A stretch of DNA of 64,000 bases, taken from contig NZ_BMVM01000004.1 of assembly GCF_014650715.1 (NCBI RefSeq), positions 186,001-250,000 of the forward strand. The letters run 5' to 3'. Positions 55,884-63,323 of this stretch are shown here, in pieces; positions within the stretch are counted from its first letter, which is position 1; each line of letters begins with the position of its first letter. The translations under genes were made by a program, and so were the position numbers. Source of the stretch: Streptomyces bluensis. GTDB taxonomy: Bacteria > Actinomycetota > Actinomycetes > Streptomycetales > Streptomycetaceae. Below the pieces are notes generated by a model. The model made no database searches. It saw only the letters and a list, made by a program, of their open reading frames with translations, and had not been told where the DNA came from.

Positions 55884-58382
55884 TCACGAATGTGACGCGA
55901 TCCGCAGGAACGTCACGGAGTTCGCCGGGAAGGTGTACGTGAACCTGTCGGCCACCCCGGTGAACGTGGACGTGACCGGCGCGACCGGCGTTTCCGTCTC
56001 GGTGTTCACGGCGTCGGGGGCGGCCTTGAGCATGGTCACCCGGGCCTTCGGGGCGACCTTCGCCCCACCGAGGTCGACGGCCGTACGGGCGTCCACGGAC
56101 TGGGCGTTGACGACCTTCAGGATCAGGTCGCCCGTGCGGGCGTCCCGTGTCACCACCTGCCGGAACGGCTCGGCCGGCTTGTCGTCCCTGAAGCTGCCCC
56201 ACTCCTGGCCGTCCAGGTAGAGGGTCACCTGACGGCCCCGCACCTTGACCTCGATGTCGTACGTACGGCCCGTCTCGATGGTCCCCGGCTTGGAGATCAG
56301 CGACGACTTGCCGCCGTCCACGGCCTGCTCGACCGCCGACGTGGTGTTGTTCCAGCCGCCGAGGTTCCACCAGTAGAAGTTGCCGGTGTCCTGGACGCCG
56401 AAGGCGACCAGGAAGCCCTCCTTGCCGGACTTCTTGGTGGCCTTCACCTTGAGGTCGTAGTCGTGCCAGGCCGGATCGCCCGCCGACACCATGGTGTTCT
56501 CGGCGGCCGCGTCGGTCTGCACGTACTGTCCGTCCTGGATGCTCCAGCTGCCGCCGCCGGTGTGGTTCCACCGCGAGGCGTCACCGCTGAAGTCGTCGCT
56601 GAACAGAGTCCGTCCGTCCGCGCCCGTGACCTGGACGTCGTCGTACGCCGCCGTGGTCGCCCAGGTCGACAGGCCGACGGCGCCCGAGATGGGGGCGGTC
56701 GTGGAGGGCGTACCGGTCGCCGTCGACGGCACCACGCGGTCGCCGACGTTGGTCATGAAGAGCTTCTGCGTCTCGTAGTTGGCCGAGCCCCAGGAGGCGC
56801 GGTTGTTGAACCAGATCATGTCGGGCTGCCACTGCACGTAGTCCTCGTTGGCGAGCAGCGGGGCGTAACTCGCGAGCTTCACGACGTCCGCGTTGCGCTC
56901 CAGGCCGGTCATGAACGCGGCCTCGGAGAGGGCGTTCTTGAAGGCGTTGCCCCAGGAGGCGTACTCGCCGAGGAAGACCTTCGGGCCGTTCCTGTCGTAG
57001 GAGTCGTAGCGGTCGTTGTTCTGCAGGAACCAGCTCGGGTTGTTGTAGTAGTGCTCGTCGACCATGTCGACGTTCGCCTCGCGGTTCAGCTTCCAGGCGG
57101 TGTCGAAGGTCGCACCCGCGTCATCCGGGCCGGAGTTGGACACGACCGTGATGTCCGGGTACCTGGCCTCGATGGCGGCGCGGAACTGCTGGAAACGGGC
57201 GAAGAACTCGTTCGGCAGGTTCTCCTCGTTGCCGACCGCGAGGTGCGTGAGACGGAAGGGCTTGGGATGCCCCATCTGCGCCCGCTTCCTGCCCCATTCA
57301 CTGGTCACCGGCCCGTTGGCGAACTCGATGAGATCCAGGGTGTCCTGGATGTGACGCTTGAGGAGGGCGTCGTCGTCGGTGGCCTTGTTCTGGCCGCAGC
57401 CGGTGACCAGGGCGGGCACCACGGGCAGCGGCATCGCGCCGACGTCCTCGGAGAACTGGAAGTACTCGTAGTAGCCCAGTCCGTAACTCTGGTTGTATCC
57501 CCAGAAGTTGGAGTTGGTGGCGCGCTGCTCGACCGGGCCGATGGTGTCCTTCCACTGGTAGGAGCGCTTGCGTTCCCAGCCCGAGGCCTCGCTGTAGTCC
57601 TGCATGGAACCGGTGTTGACCAGGCAGCCGCCGGGGAAGCGGACGAAGCCGGGGTCGAGGGCGGCGATCTTCTCGGCGAGGTCCTTGCGCAGGCCGTTCT
57701 CGCGTCCCTTGAAGGTGTCGCGCGGGAAGAGGGAGACCATGTCGAGGGCGGCGGGGCCGTCGGTGGCGACGGTGAGGCGTCCGGTGGTGCTGGAGCGGGT
57801 CGCGGTGAAGCGTGCGGTGTACTTGGCCCAGCCGCCGCGTACGGTGATCCGGCGGGCCTCGGCGAGAGTGCCGTCGGTGTCGGCGAGGGAGACGGCGAGG
57901 CGCGTCCCCTGGTCGGTCCGGGCCCACACGGAGAAGTCGTACCTCTTGCCGCTCTCGACCCTGATGCCCGTGTTGTAGCCGGAGTTGGTGACGGACGAGT
58001 CCGCGTCCAGGGCGAGGTAGGTGCGGTTGCGGGCGTGGAGGCGGCCGTCGTCGTTCACGGCCTTCGCGGTGCCGTCGACGGCCCAGGAGGTGAGGGGGGT
58101 GTACGCGTTGTTGTCGGCGGTGGAGTACTCGAAGGAGCGGTTCTGGACGAGCTCGGCGTACAGGCCGCCGTCCGCGGCCCGGTTGATGTCCTCGAAGAAG
58201 ACGCCGTACATCGTGTCGTCGATCTTCGCGCCCTTGGTGGTGGGGTCGACGGTGATCGTGTAGTCGGTGACGTCCTCGGCGTGTGCGGGGCCCGGGACGA
58301 CGGCCGAGGCCACGAGGAGCGCTGTGGCGGTGAGCCCCAGTCTCCAGCGGGGCCGGGTCGTCCGGGTGCGGGTGTGTGACAT
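55884..58382 (-). CDS. Secreted alpha-L-arabinofuranosidase (GH51-like) with inserted lectin-like domain
   Basis: 832 residues. Signal peptide ~1-35 (RPRWRLGLTATALLVASAVV ... AHA). A carbohydrate-binding-like region (~55-225) is followed by the catalytic barrel: RFPGGCLVNTG, acid/base Glu in LAVGNEENLPNEFFA, nucleophile Glu in VFLGEYASWGNAFKN. Between the barrel and the C-terminal beta domain is a ~180-residue LamG/DUF1080-like insert (LFSDDFSGDASRWNHTGGGS ... YLDGQEWGSF). It removes arabinose from hemicellulose outside the cell. ATG with GGAG 6 nt upstream. A palindrome lies 36 bp upstream. Confidence 0.9.
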   Translation of the reverse strand: MSHTRTRTTRPRWRLGLTATALLVASAVVPGPAHAEDVTDYTITVDPTTKGAKIDDTMYGVFFEDINRAADGGLYAELVQNRSFEYSTADNNAYTPLTSWAVDGTAKAVNDDGRLHARNRTYLALDADSSVTNSGYNTGIRVESGKRYDFSVWARTDQGTRLAVSLADTDGTLAEARRITVRGGWAKYTARFTATRSSTTGRLTVATDGPAALDMVSLFPRDTFKGRENGLRKDLAEKIAALDPGFVRFPGGCLVNTGSMQDYSEASGWERKRSYQWKDTIGPVEQRATNSNFWGYNQSYGLGYYEYFQFSEDVGAMPLPVVPALVTGCGQNKATDDDALLKRHIQDTLDLIEFANGPVTSEWGRKRAQMGHPKPFRLTHLAVGNEENLPNEFFARFQQFRAAIEARYPDITVVSNSGPDDAGATFDTAWKLNREANVDMVDEHYYNNPSWFLQNNDRYDSYDRNGPKVFLGEYASWGNAFKNALSEAAFMTGLERNADVVKLASYAPLLANEDYVQWQPDMIWFNNRASWGSANYETQKLFMTNVGDRVVPSTATGTPSTTAPISGAVGLSTWATTAAYDDVQVTGADGRTLFSDDFSGDASRWNHTGGGSWSIQDGQYVQTDAAAENTMVSAGDPAWHDYDLKVKATKKSGKEGFLVAFGVQDTGNFYWWNLGGWNNTTSAVEQAVDGGKSSLISKPGTIETGRTYDIEVKVRGRQVTLYLDGQEWGSFRDDKPAEPFRQVVTRDARTGDLILKVVNAQSVDARTAVDLGGAKVAPKARVTMLKAAPDAVNTETETPVAPVTSTFTGVADRFTYTFPANSVTFLRIASHS

Positions 58383-58417
58383 GGATACTCCGCGGCTCTC
58401 TTCTGCGAACGCAGTGC

Positions 58418-58437
58418 ATGTTCGAAATATCGGACAT
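58418..58437. promoter_or_regulatory. Near-palindrome upstream of the arabinofuranosidase gene
   Basis: The 20-bp near-palindrome ATGTTCGAAATATCGGACAT lies between the divergent arabinofuranosidase and DUF6314-like genes. It resembles operators of sugar-responsive LacI/GntR regulators, but no such regulator is encoded beside it. Confidence 0.45.
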
Positions 58438-58527
58438 TGATCAGCATTGCGAACGGCAACATAGAGAGGGGGCTGGGGTGCGTCAATGGGGCGTGCAGCG
58501 ATGGCTGTGACAGGGGAGCGGGACGGA

Positions 58528-58971
58528 ATGGGCGAGTTCTGGCCAGTACCGGACGTACTGGCGTACCTGGCCGGGAGCTGGCGGGTCCGGCGGTCGGTGC
58601 GGGATCTCGCGAACGGCGACGAGGGCGAGTTCGCCGGCACGACCGAGTTCGGCCCGCTGGACGGCGGCGGGCTGCTGCACCGGGAGTCCGGCACGTTCGT
58701 CTGGCAGGGCGTCGGGCGTCCCGCGGAACGAACGCTGCGTTTCCTGCCGGGCGCCGCTCCGGGTACCGCGGATGTGCGGTTCGCGGACAGCCGCCCCTTC
58801 CACGATCTGGACCTCACCGCGGGCCACTGGGTCGCCGACCATCCGTGCTCGGCCGACCTCTACCGGGGCGAGTTCACGGCGTACGACACGGACCGCTGGC
58901 GCACGGTGTGGCGGGTGCGCGGCCCGGCCAAGGACCTGCTGCTGACGACCGACTACACGCGAGAGCCCTGA
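58528..58971 (+). CDS. DUF6314-like family protein
   Basis: 147 residues. It starts MGEFWPVPDVLAYLAGSWRV, then EFAGTTEFGPLDGGGLLHRE, GHWVADHPCSADLYRGEF and WRVRGPAKDLLLTTDY. A beta-rich lipocalin-like fold is suggested by the repeated strands. I assign it to DUF6314 from memory. ATG 58528 follows GGGAG by ~9 nt; ATGs at 58486 and 58501 are in frame. Function unknown. It is convergent with the histidine-phosphatase-like gene. Confidence 0.75.
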   Translation: MGEFWPVPDVLAYLAGSWRVRRSVRDLANGDEGEFAGTTEFGPLDGGGLLHRESGTFVWQGVGRPAERTLRFLPGAAPGTADVRFADSRPFHDLDLTAGHWVADHPCSADLYRGEFTAYDTDRWRTVWRVRGPAKDLLLTTDYTREP

Positions 58972-58989
58972 GGTCTGGTGCGCACGCCC

Positions 58990-59574
58990 CTAGGCCCGCC
59001 CCTCCGTTCCGTCCAGACGCAGGTTCCAGCGGCCGGAGCGGCCGGTGAGGGTGGCCGTCGACAGGGGGCGGACGTCGATGTTCCAGTACGTCGCCGGCGG
59101 GGCCTTGAGCGCGTAGACGATCGCGGCCCGGACGACCGAGGGTTCGGCCACCGCGACGACGCGGCCGCCGTCGTCGACGGGCCGCGTGTCGAGCCAGCCG
59201 CCGACCCGGGTGATGAACGCGTGCAGGGACTCCCCGCCGTGCGGGGTCGCCCGCGGATCGGCGAGCCACGCGTCGACCGCCTCCGGCTCCCGCGCCATCG
59301 CCTCGCCCAGCGTGAAACCGCGCCACCGGCCCATGTCGCAGTCCCGCAGCGCGAGCTGGACCAGCGGCGCGTAGCCGAGGGCGTCACCGGTGGCCCGGCT
59401 GCGCGGCGTGGGCGAGCAGTAGCGCAGCTCGGCCGCCGCCAGCGGCACGAGTTCGTGGGCGGCGCGCTGCACCTCGTCCCAGCCCGCCTGATCCAGCGGC
59501 CGGTCGTCCTCGAAGCGCTCCGCGAGCAGCGAGGCGCTGCGCGCGGCGGCGACGAACGTGACCCGAAGATGCAT
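58990..59574 (-). CDS. Histidine-phosphatase-fold protein lacking the catalytic RHG motif
   Basis: A 194-residue protein aligning with the phosphoglycerate mutase/histidine phosphatase fold: LTGRSGRWNL at the end, ELRYCSPTPRSRATGDALG as the SSP-like segment, GGESLHAFITRVGGWLD. The N-terminal RHG is replaced by FVAAARSASLL, so the phospho-accepting His is absent; the second His motif is also altered (VAVAEPSVVRAAI). It is probably catalytically dead or modified. ATG 59574 is chosen. Confidence 0.8.
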   Translation of the reverse strand: MHLRVTFVAAARSASLLAERFEDDRPLDQAGWDEVQRAAHELVPLAAAELRYCSPTPRSRATGDALGYAPLVQLALRDCDMGRWRGFTLGEAMAREPEAVDAWLADPRATPHGGESLHAFITRVGGWLDTRPVDDGGRVVAVAEPSVVRAAIVYALKAPPATYWNIDVRPLSTATLTGRSGRWNLRLDGTEGRA

Positions 59575-59647
59575 GCGGCGATCGTGGAGCGCGATGCCGC
59601 ACGGGTCAATGGGTTCCACTCACCGGTGACCCGGGGTGCCGCGACGC

Positions 59648-60106
59648 TCACTGCCTCCCGTCGGCGTCCCGTGCGTACGCGAACGCCATCCACTCGTCGG
59701 GCTTTTCGAGCGCTCTGAACCCAAGCTTCTCGTAGACGCCGTGGGCGTCGTGGGTGGCGAGCAGGACGCGCCGCAGCCCGTACGGCCGCAGGTGCTCGCG
59801 CACGGCTGCGACCAGGGCGACCCCCAGGCCCTTCCCGCGCGCCGGACGGTCGACGTACACGTCACAGAGCCACGCGAACGTCGCCCGGTCGGTCACCACA
59901 CGCGCGTACGCGACCTGCCGGCCCGAAGACACCTCGTACGCACCGAAATTGAGCGATCCGGCCATCGCGCGCTCGTGCTTCTCACGGGGCCGGTCGACGG
60001 CCCAGTACGCGTCGGTGGCCAGCCAGTGGTGGACCCGCCCCACATCGACGCGGTCGGGATCGGTGGAGATCTCGTAGCCCTCGGGGAGGGTCGGCTCGTC
60101 GGTCAT
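59648..60106 (-). CDS. GNAT N-acetyltransferase
   Basis: 152 residues: YEISTDPDRVDVGRVHHWLA, then VYVDRPARGKGLGVALVAAV (acetyl-CoA loop), LATHDAHGVYEKLGFRALEK. The start ATG 60106 follows the MocR gene stop by 17 bp on the same strand, so it may be co-transcribed with MocR. The substrate is not deducible; the opening resembles GNATs that act on small amines. Confidence 0.85.
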   Translation of the reverse strand: MTDEPTLPEGYEISTDPDRVDVGRVHHWLATDAYWAVDRPREKHERAMAGSLNFGAYEVSSGRQVAYARVVTDRATFAWLCDVYVDRPARGKGLGVALVAAVREHLRPYGLRRVLLATHDAHGVYEKLGFRALEKPDEWMAFAYARDADGRQ

Positions 60107-60123
60107 GGCGAGACCTTCACAGG

Positions 60124-61566
60124 TCAGGGGCGCCCTGTCGAACACTTTTCCGCTTCCCTCAGCCGCCGCACCCCCTCGGTGATCTCCCCCGCTCCCGCGA
60201 CGCCCGCGAAGCTCAACCGCACGTGCGCGGCCGGGGGCTCGGCGCTGAAGTAGGGGCGCCCGGGAGTGACGGCGACACCCGCTCTCAGGGCCGCGGTGAC
60301 CAGGGCGGACTCGTCCGTGCCGTCGGGCAGGCGCAGCCACAGGTGGTAGCCGCCGTAAGGGATGTGCGGCAGCGAGTACGCGGGGAGTTCCAGACGCAGC
60401 GCGGACGTCATCGCGTCCCGGCGGCGCCTCAACTCCGCCGACACCGCCCTCAGGTGCCGCAGCCACGCCGGGGAACCCACGAGTTCCAGGGCCGCCTCCT
60501 GGAGGGGGCGCGGCACGAAGAAGGTGTCGACGACCTGGATGGCGCGCAACCGCTCCAGCACGGGACCACGCGCCGCGAGAGCGCCCACCCGGAAGCTGGG
60601 CGAGGTCGCCTTGGTGAGCGAGCAGACATGCACGACCACCCCGTCGGGGTCCTCGGCCGCCAGCGGACGCGGCAGCGGCCCCGCGTCCTCGTGCACGAGC
60701 CGCCGTACGAAGTCGTCCTCGACCACGAACGCGCCCGCCTCGCGCGCGATCCGCAGTACCTCGCCCCGCCGCTCGGGTGAGAGCAGGGCACCCGTCGGGT
60801 TCTGGAACAGCGGCTGGCAGACGAAAACCCGCGCACCGGTCGCCCGGAAGGCGTCCGCGAGCAGCGCCGGCTTCACTCCGTCCGCGTCCACCGGGACCGG
60901 GACGGGCCGCAGCCCGGCCGCCCGCGCGATCGCCAGCATGCCGGGGTACGTGGGCGACTCGACGAGCACCGGAGCGCCCGGCGGCGCGAGGGCGCGCAGC
61001 GCGGTGGTCAGCGCGGACTGGCCGCCTGCCGTGACCAGCACCTCGGCCGCGGTGACGCCGCCCCCGATGCTCCGCGCGAACCACTCCCGCAACTCCCAGG
61101 CCCCCTCCACGGGGGGCCGTGCCCACACACCGGGACGGCGCCCCGCCCGCGACAGGGCCGCGCCCATCGCCTGCTCGGGCTGCAACGAAGGGTGCAGATA
61201 GCCGCCGTTGAACTCGATCACGCCCGGTGGCGGGGCAGCGAGCGAGACCAGCACTCCGGAGGCGTCCACGGTCCGCGGCACCAGGTCGGCGGCGCCGTCC
61301 GCGCTCAGCGCGACCTCCTGCCAGGAGGTGTCCCCGGCGGGAGCGGGGGCCGTACGGGGCTCGGCCCGGAAGGCGCCCGCGCCGGGCCGGGTGACCACCA
61401 GCCCCTCGGCCGCCAGCTGCGCCAGGGCACGCGAGACGGTCACCGGGCTGACCCGGAAACGTTCGACCAGCGCACGACTCGACGGCAGCTTTCCACCAGG
61501 AGAGTAGCGGTCGAGCTCCCGCCGCAGACTGTTCACCAGCTCACCGACACTGCTACGGTCATGCAT
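60124..61566 (-). CDS. MocR-type PLP-dependent aminotransferase-like regulator
   Basis: 480 residues: a GntR winged helix (RRELDRYSPGGKLPSSRALV, RVSPVTVSRALAQLAAEG) and a C-terminal aminotransferase class I/II fold (TAGGQSALTTALRALAPPGA, ESPTYPGMLAIARAAGLRPV, CQPLFQNPTGALLSPERR, PLP-Lys likely in CSLTKATSPSFRVGALA). MocR proteins sense PLP or amino compounds and regulate neighbours. It faces an EamA transporter, whose start codon overlaps this one by 2 bp. The ATG at 61566 is chosen (MHDRSSVGE). Confidence 0.9.
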   Translation of the reverse strand: MHDRSSVGELVNSLRRELDRYSPGGKLPSSRALVERFRVSPVTVSRALAQLAAEGLVVTRPGAGAFRAEPRTAPAPAGDTSWQEVALSADGAADLVPRTVDASGVLVSLAAPPPGVIEFNGGYLHPSLQPEQAMGAALSRAGRRPGVWARPPVEGAWELREWFARSIGGGVTAAEVLVTAGGQSALTTALRALAPPGAPVLVESPTYPGMLAIARAAGLRPVPVPVDADGVKPALLADAFRATGARVFVCQPLFQNPTGALLSPERRGEVLRIAREAGAFVVEDDFVRRLVHEDAGPLPRPLAAEDPDGVVVHVCSLTKATSPSFRVGALAARGPVLERLRAIQVVDTFFVPRPLQEAALELVGSPAWLRHLRAVSAELRRRRDAMTSALRLELPAYSLPHIPYGGYHLWLRLPDGTDESALVTAALRAGVAVTPGRPYFSAEPPAAHVRLSFAGVAGAGEITEGVRRLREAEKCSTGRP

Positions 61567-62500
61567 GAGAGCACACGATAGCGCTACTGCCACCTCCCCG
61601 ATAGCGGTCAGCACTCCCCTCGGGAGCGCCCCACGAGAGAGTCCCCGCGCCGTGGGCATCCTCCAGGCCGCCCTCGGTGTCACCGCCTTCTCCCTCACCT
61701 TCCCCGCCACCGCATGGGGTCTGGAGGGCTTCGGCCCGTGGTCGCTGGTAGCCGTGCGCAGCGTCCTCGCCGCCGCACTCGCGGCCGGCTGTCTGCTGGC
61801 ACTGAGGGTGCCGCTGCCCGGTCGCCGGCACTGGGCGGGCCTGGCGGTCGTCGCCGCCGGCGTCGTCCTGGGCTTTCCGCTGCTGAGCACCCTCGCCCTG
61901 CGGACGTCGACCACCGCGCATGCCGCCGTCGTCGTCGGCCTCCTCCCGCTGACGACCGCGCTGTTCTCCGCCCTGCGCATGGGCACCCGCCCCTCCCGGA
62001 CCTTCTGGGCGGCGGCGCTCGCGGGCGCGGCCGCGGTGGTCGCGTTCACCGTGACACAGAGCGGCGGCGCTCTCACCGCGGCCGATCTCTACCTGTTCGG
62101 AGCACTGCTGGTGTGCGCGGCCGGCTACACCGAGGGCGGCAGGCTGGCCCGGGAGATGCCCGGCTGGCAGGTGATCGGCTGGGCTCTGGTGCTGTGTCTG
62201 CCGCTCACCGTGCCGGGCGCGCTGGTGGCGCTGTCGTACGAGCCGGTCCAGCTGACCGCGCACAGCGTCACCGGGCTGCTGTGGGTCGCCGCGGGCTCCC
62301 AGTTCCTCGGTCTCGTGGTCTGGTACCGGGGCATGGCCACGATCGGCATCCCGAAGGCGAGCCAGTTGCAGCTGGCGCAGCCGCTGCTCACACTGGTGTG
62401 GTCGGTGCTGCTGCTGGGCGAGCGGCTCACACCCGCCGCGCCCGTGACAGCCGCGGCCGTCCTGGTCTGCATCGCGGTCACGCAGCGAGCACGTGGCTGA
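61565..62500 (+). CDS. EamA/DMT-family transporter
   Basis: A 311-residue protein with about ten hydrophobic segments in two EamA repeats (LQAALGVTAFSLTFPATAWG ... VAFTVTQ; LYLFGALLVCAAGYTEGGRL ... LVCIAVTQ). It exports or imports small metabolites of unknown type. Start ATG 61565 overlaps the MocR start codon; an in-frame GTG at 61652 would skip 29 polar residues and start at the first helix. It is likely controlled by the MocR regulator. GATAGCGCTA and GATAGCGG repeats lie in its first 40 nt. Confidence 0.85.
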   Translation: MRAHDSATATSPIAVSTPLGSAPRESPRAVGILQAALGVTAFSLTFPATAWGLEGFGPWSLVAVRSVLAAALAAGCLLALRVPLPGRRHWAGLAVVAAGVVLGFPLLSTLALRTSTTAHAAVVVGLLPLTTALFSALRMGTRPSRTFWAAALAGAAAVVAFTVTQSGGALTAADLYLFGALLVCAAGYTEGGRLAREMPGWQVIGWALVLCLPLTVPGALVALSYEPVQLTAHSVTGLLWVAAGSQFLGLVVWYRGMATIGIPKASQLQLAQPLLTLVWSVLLLGERLTPAAPVTAAAVLVCIAVTQRARG

Positions 62501-62595
62501 CCGCGCGACCGCGGTGCCCGTGCCGGTCTCATCCGGCGCCATCCGCCATAGACTGCGAATACGGACCAATCTGTGCGAACGAGGAGGCCCTCCAG

Positions 62596-62796
62596 ATGCG
62601 TGCAGACGTAGGCGACATCCTGCTCGTGCACGGCCGCATCGTCGGGCAGCACGACAGGACCGCGATGATCGTCGAAGTCCTGGGACCGAACGGCACTCCC
62701 CCGTTCCGGGTCCGTTTCGAGGACGACGGGCACGAGGCCCTGTTGTCCCCCGGACCGGACGCGGTGGTCCGCCACCGCGGGGAGCCCGCACACTAG
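62596..62796 (+). CDS. DUF1918 family small protein (66 aa)
   Basis: 66 residues: MRADVGDILLVHGRIVGQHD, RTAMIVEVLGPNGTPPFRVRF and EDDGHEALLSPGPDAVVRHR. This is the small SH3-like DUF1918 domain common in actinobacteria, function unknown. GAGGAGG lies ~8 nt upstream of the ATG. It is a separate gene from EamA, 95 bp after its stop. Confidence 0.88.
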   Translation: MRADVGDILLVHGRIVGQHDRTAMIVEVLGPNGTPPFRVRFEDDGHEALLSPGPDAVVRHRGEPAH

Positions 62797-62811
62797 CGCT
62801 CATGTCGACAC

Positions 62812-62842
62812 AGCCCCGCGTCCCCTCAGGGGGCGCGGGGCT
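62812..62842. repeat. Streptomyces intergenic hairpin after DUF1918 gene
   Basis: The stem AGCCCCGCGTCCCCT pairs with AGGGGGCGCGGGGCT (one T-G wobble). It is related to the elements at 28411 and 8413-8548. It is a probable terminator. Confidence 0.65.
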
Positions 62843-63182
62843 CTCGGCACTTCCCCTCGCCGTTCATCCCACACACCGCAGGGGACGAGGAACTCAGCCC
62901 TGATGTGCAGGCCGCCGACGAAGTCCCGGCCGTTCCACAGAGCGCGCGATTCTGCCACTGGCTTGCGCGGCAGGTACGCGGCAGGAAATCTCCAACGTAA
63001 CTGTGGTCATTACTGATGCTTTACCGAAGCCCGGATTGACAGACTCCGATTACGAGATGGTCGGCACCACGGGCGGCCAAACAAAAAACGAGACAAATGG
63101 ATCACGAGTTTCCCAGTGTGCCTAATCGGGCGAACCCGTGGTCGAATTCCAACGTCCTCCCTTCCTGTGAAGGAGCGAGAAA
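62843..63182. other. Gene-poor stretch of visibly lower GC
   Basis: No gene I can support. The last ~200 bp are clearly less GC-rich than the rest of the window, with AAACAAAAAACGAGACAAAT near 63085. Two TTGACA-like boxes are present but without a good -10. This may mark the edge of a recently acquired segment. Confidence 0.4.
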
Positions 63183-63323
63183 ATGGGCAACACAATCTCC
63201 GCACCGGTCGCTACGGATGACCCCTACACATGGCTCCCTTGGACTCCTGAAGAAGAGCGAGAGGAACAGGAGCAGGAACCGCCCGCCACCGAGAAGGAAC
63301 CGGCAACGAGCGCGGTTCGCTAA
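63183..63323 (+). CDS. 46-residue orphan peptide, possible RiPP-like precursor
   Basis: The frame reads MGNTISAPVATDDPYTWLPW, TPEEEREEQEQEPPATEKEP, then ATSAVR. It has a polar N-terminus, an aromatic YTWLPW core, and a Glu-rich C-terminal half. GAAGGAGCG lies about 8 nt before the ATG, a good ribosome site. Codons are less GC-rich at position 3 than neighbours. It converges on a P450 with a 4-bp overlap of stops. The aromatic core beside a P450 recalls P450-crosslinked peptides, but the strand is opposite and the core is internal. Could equally be an unrelated small protein. Confidence 0.45.
   Translation: MGNTISAPVATDDPYTWLPWTPEEEREEQEQEPPATEKEPATSAVR

Noticed and set aside
56463..58379. 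638-codon plus-strand frame opposite the arabinofuranosidase
   Set aside because: Val/Gly/Glu-rich shadow without recognisable domains, while the minus strand has complete GH51 motifs and a signal peptide.
62803..62903. Small ORF after the DUF1918 gene
   Set aside because: Runs through the hairpin repeat and has no ribosome site.
62892..62999. Frame ending FCHWLARQVRGRKSPT, possible gene remnant
   Set aside because: No start with a ribosome site and no recognisable family. It may be a decayed fragment, but this cannot be supported.
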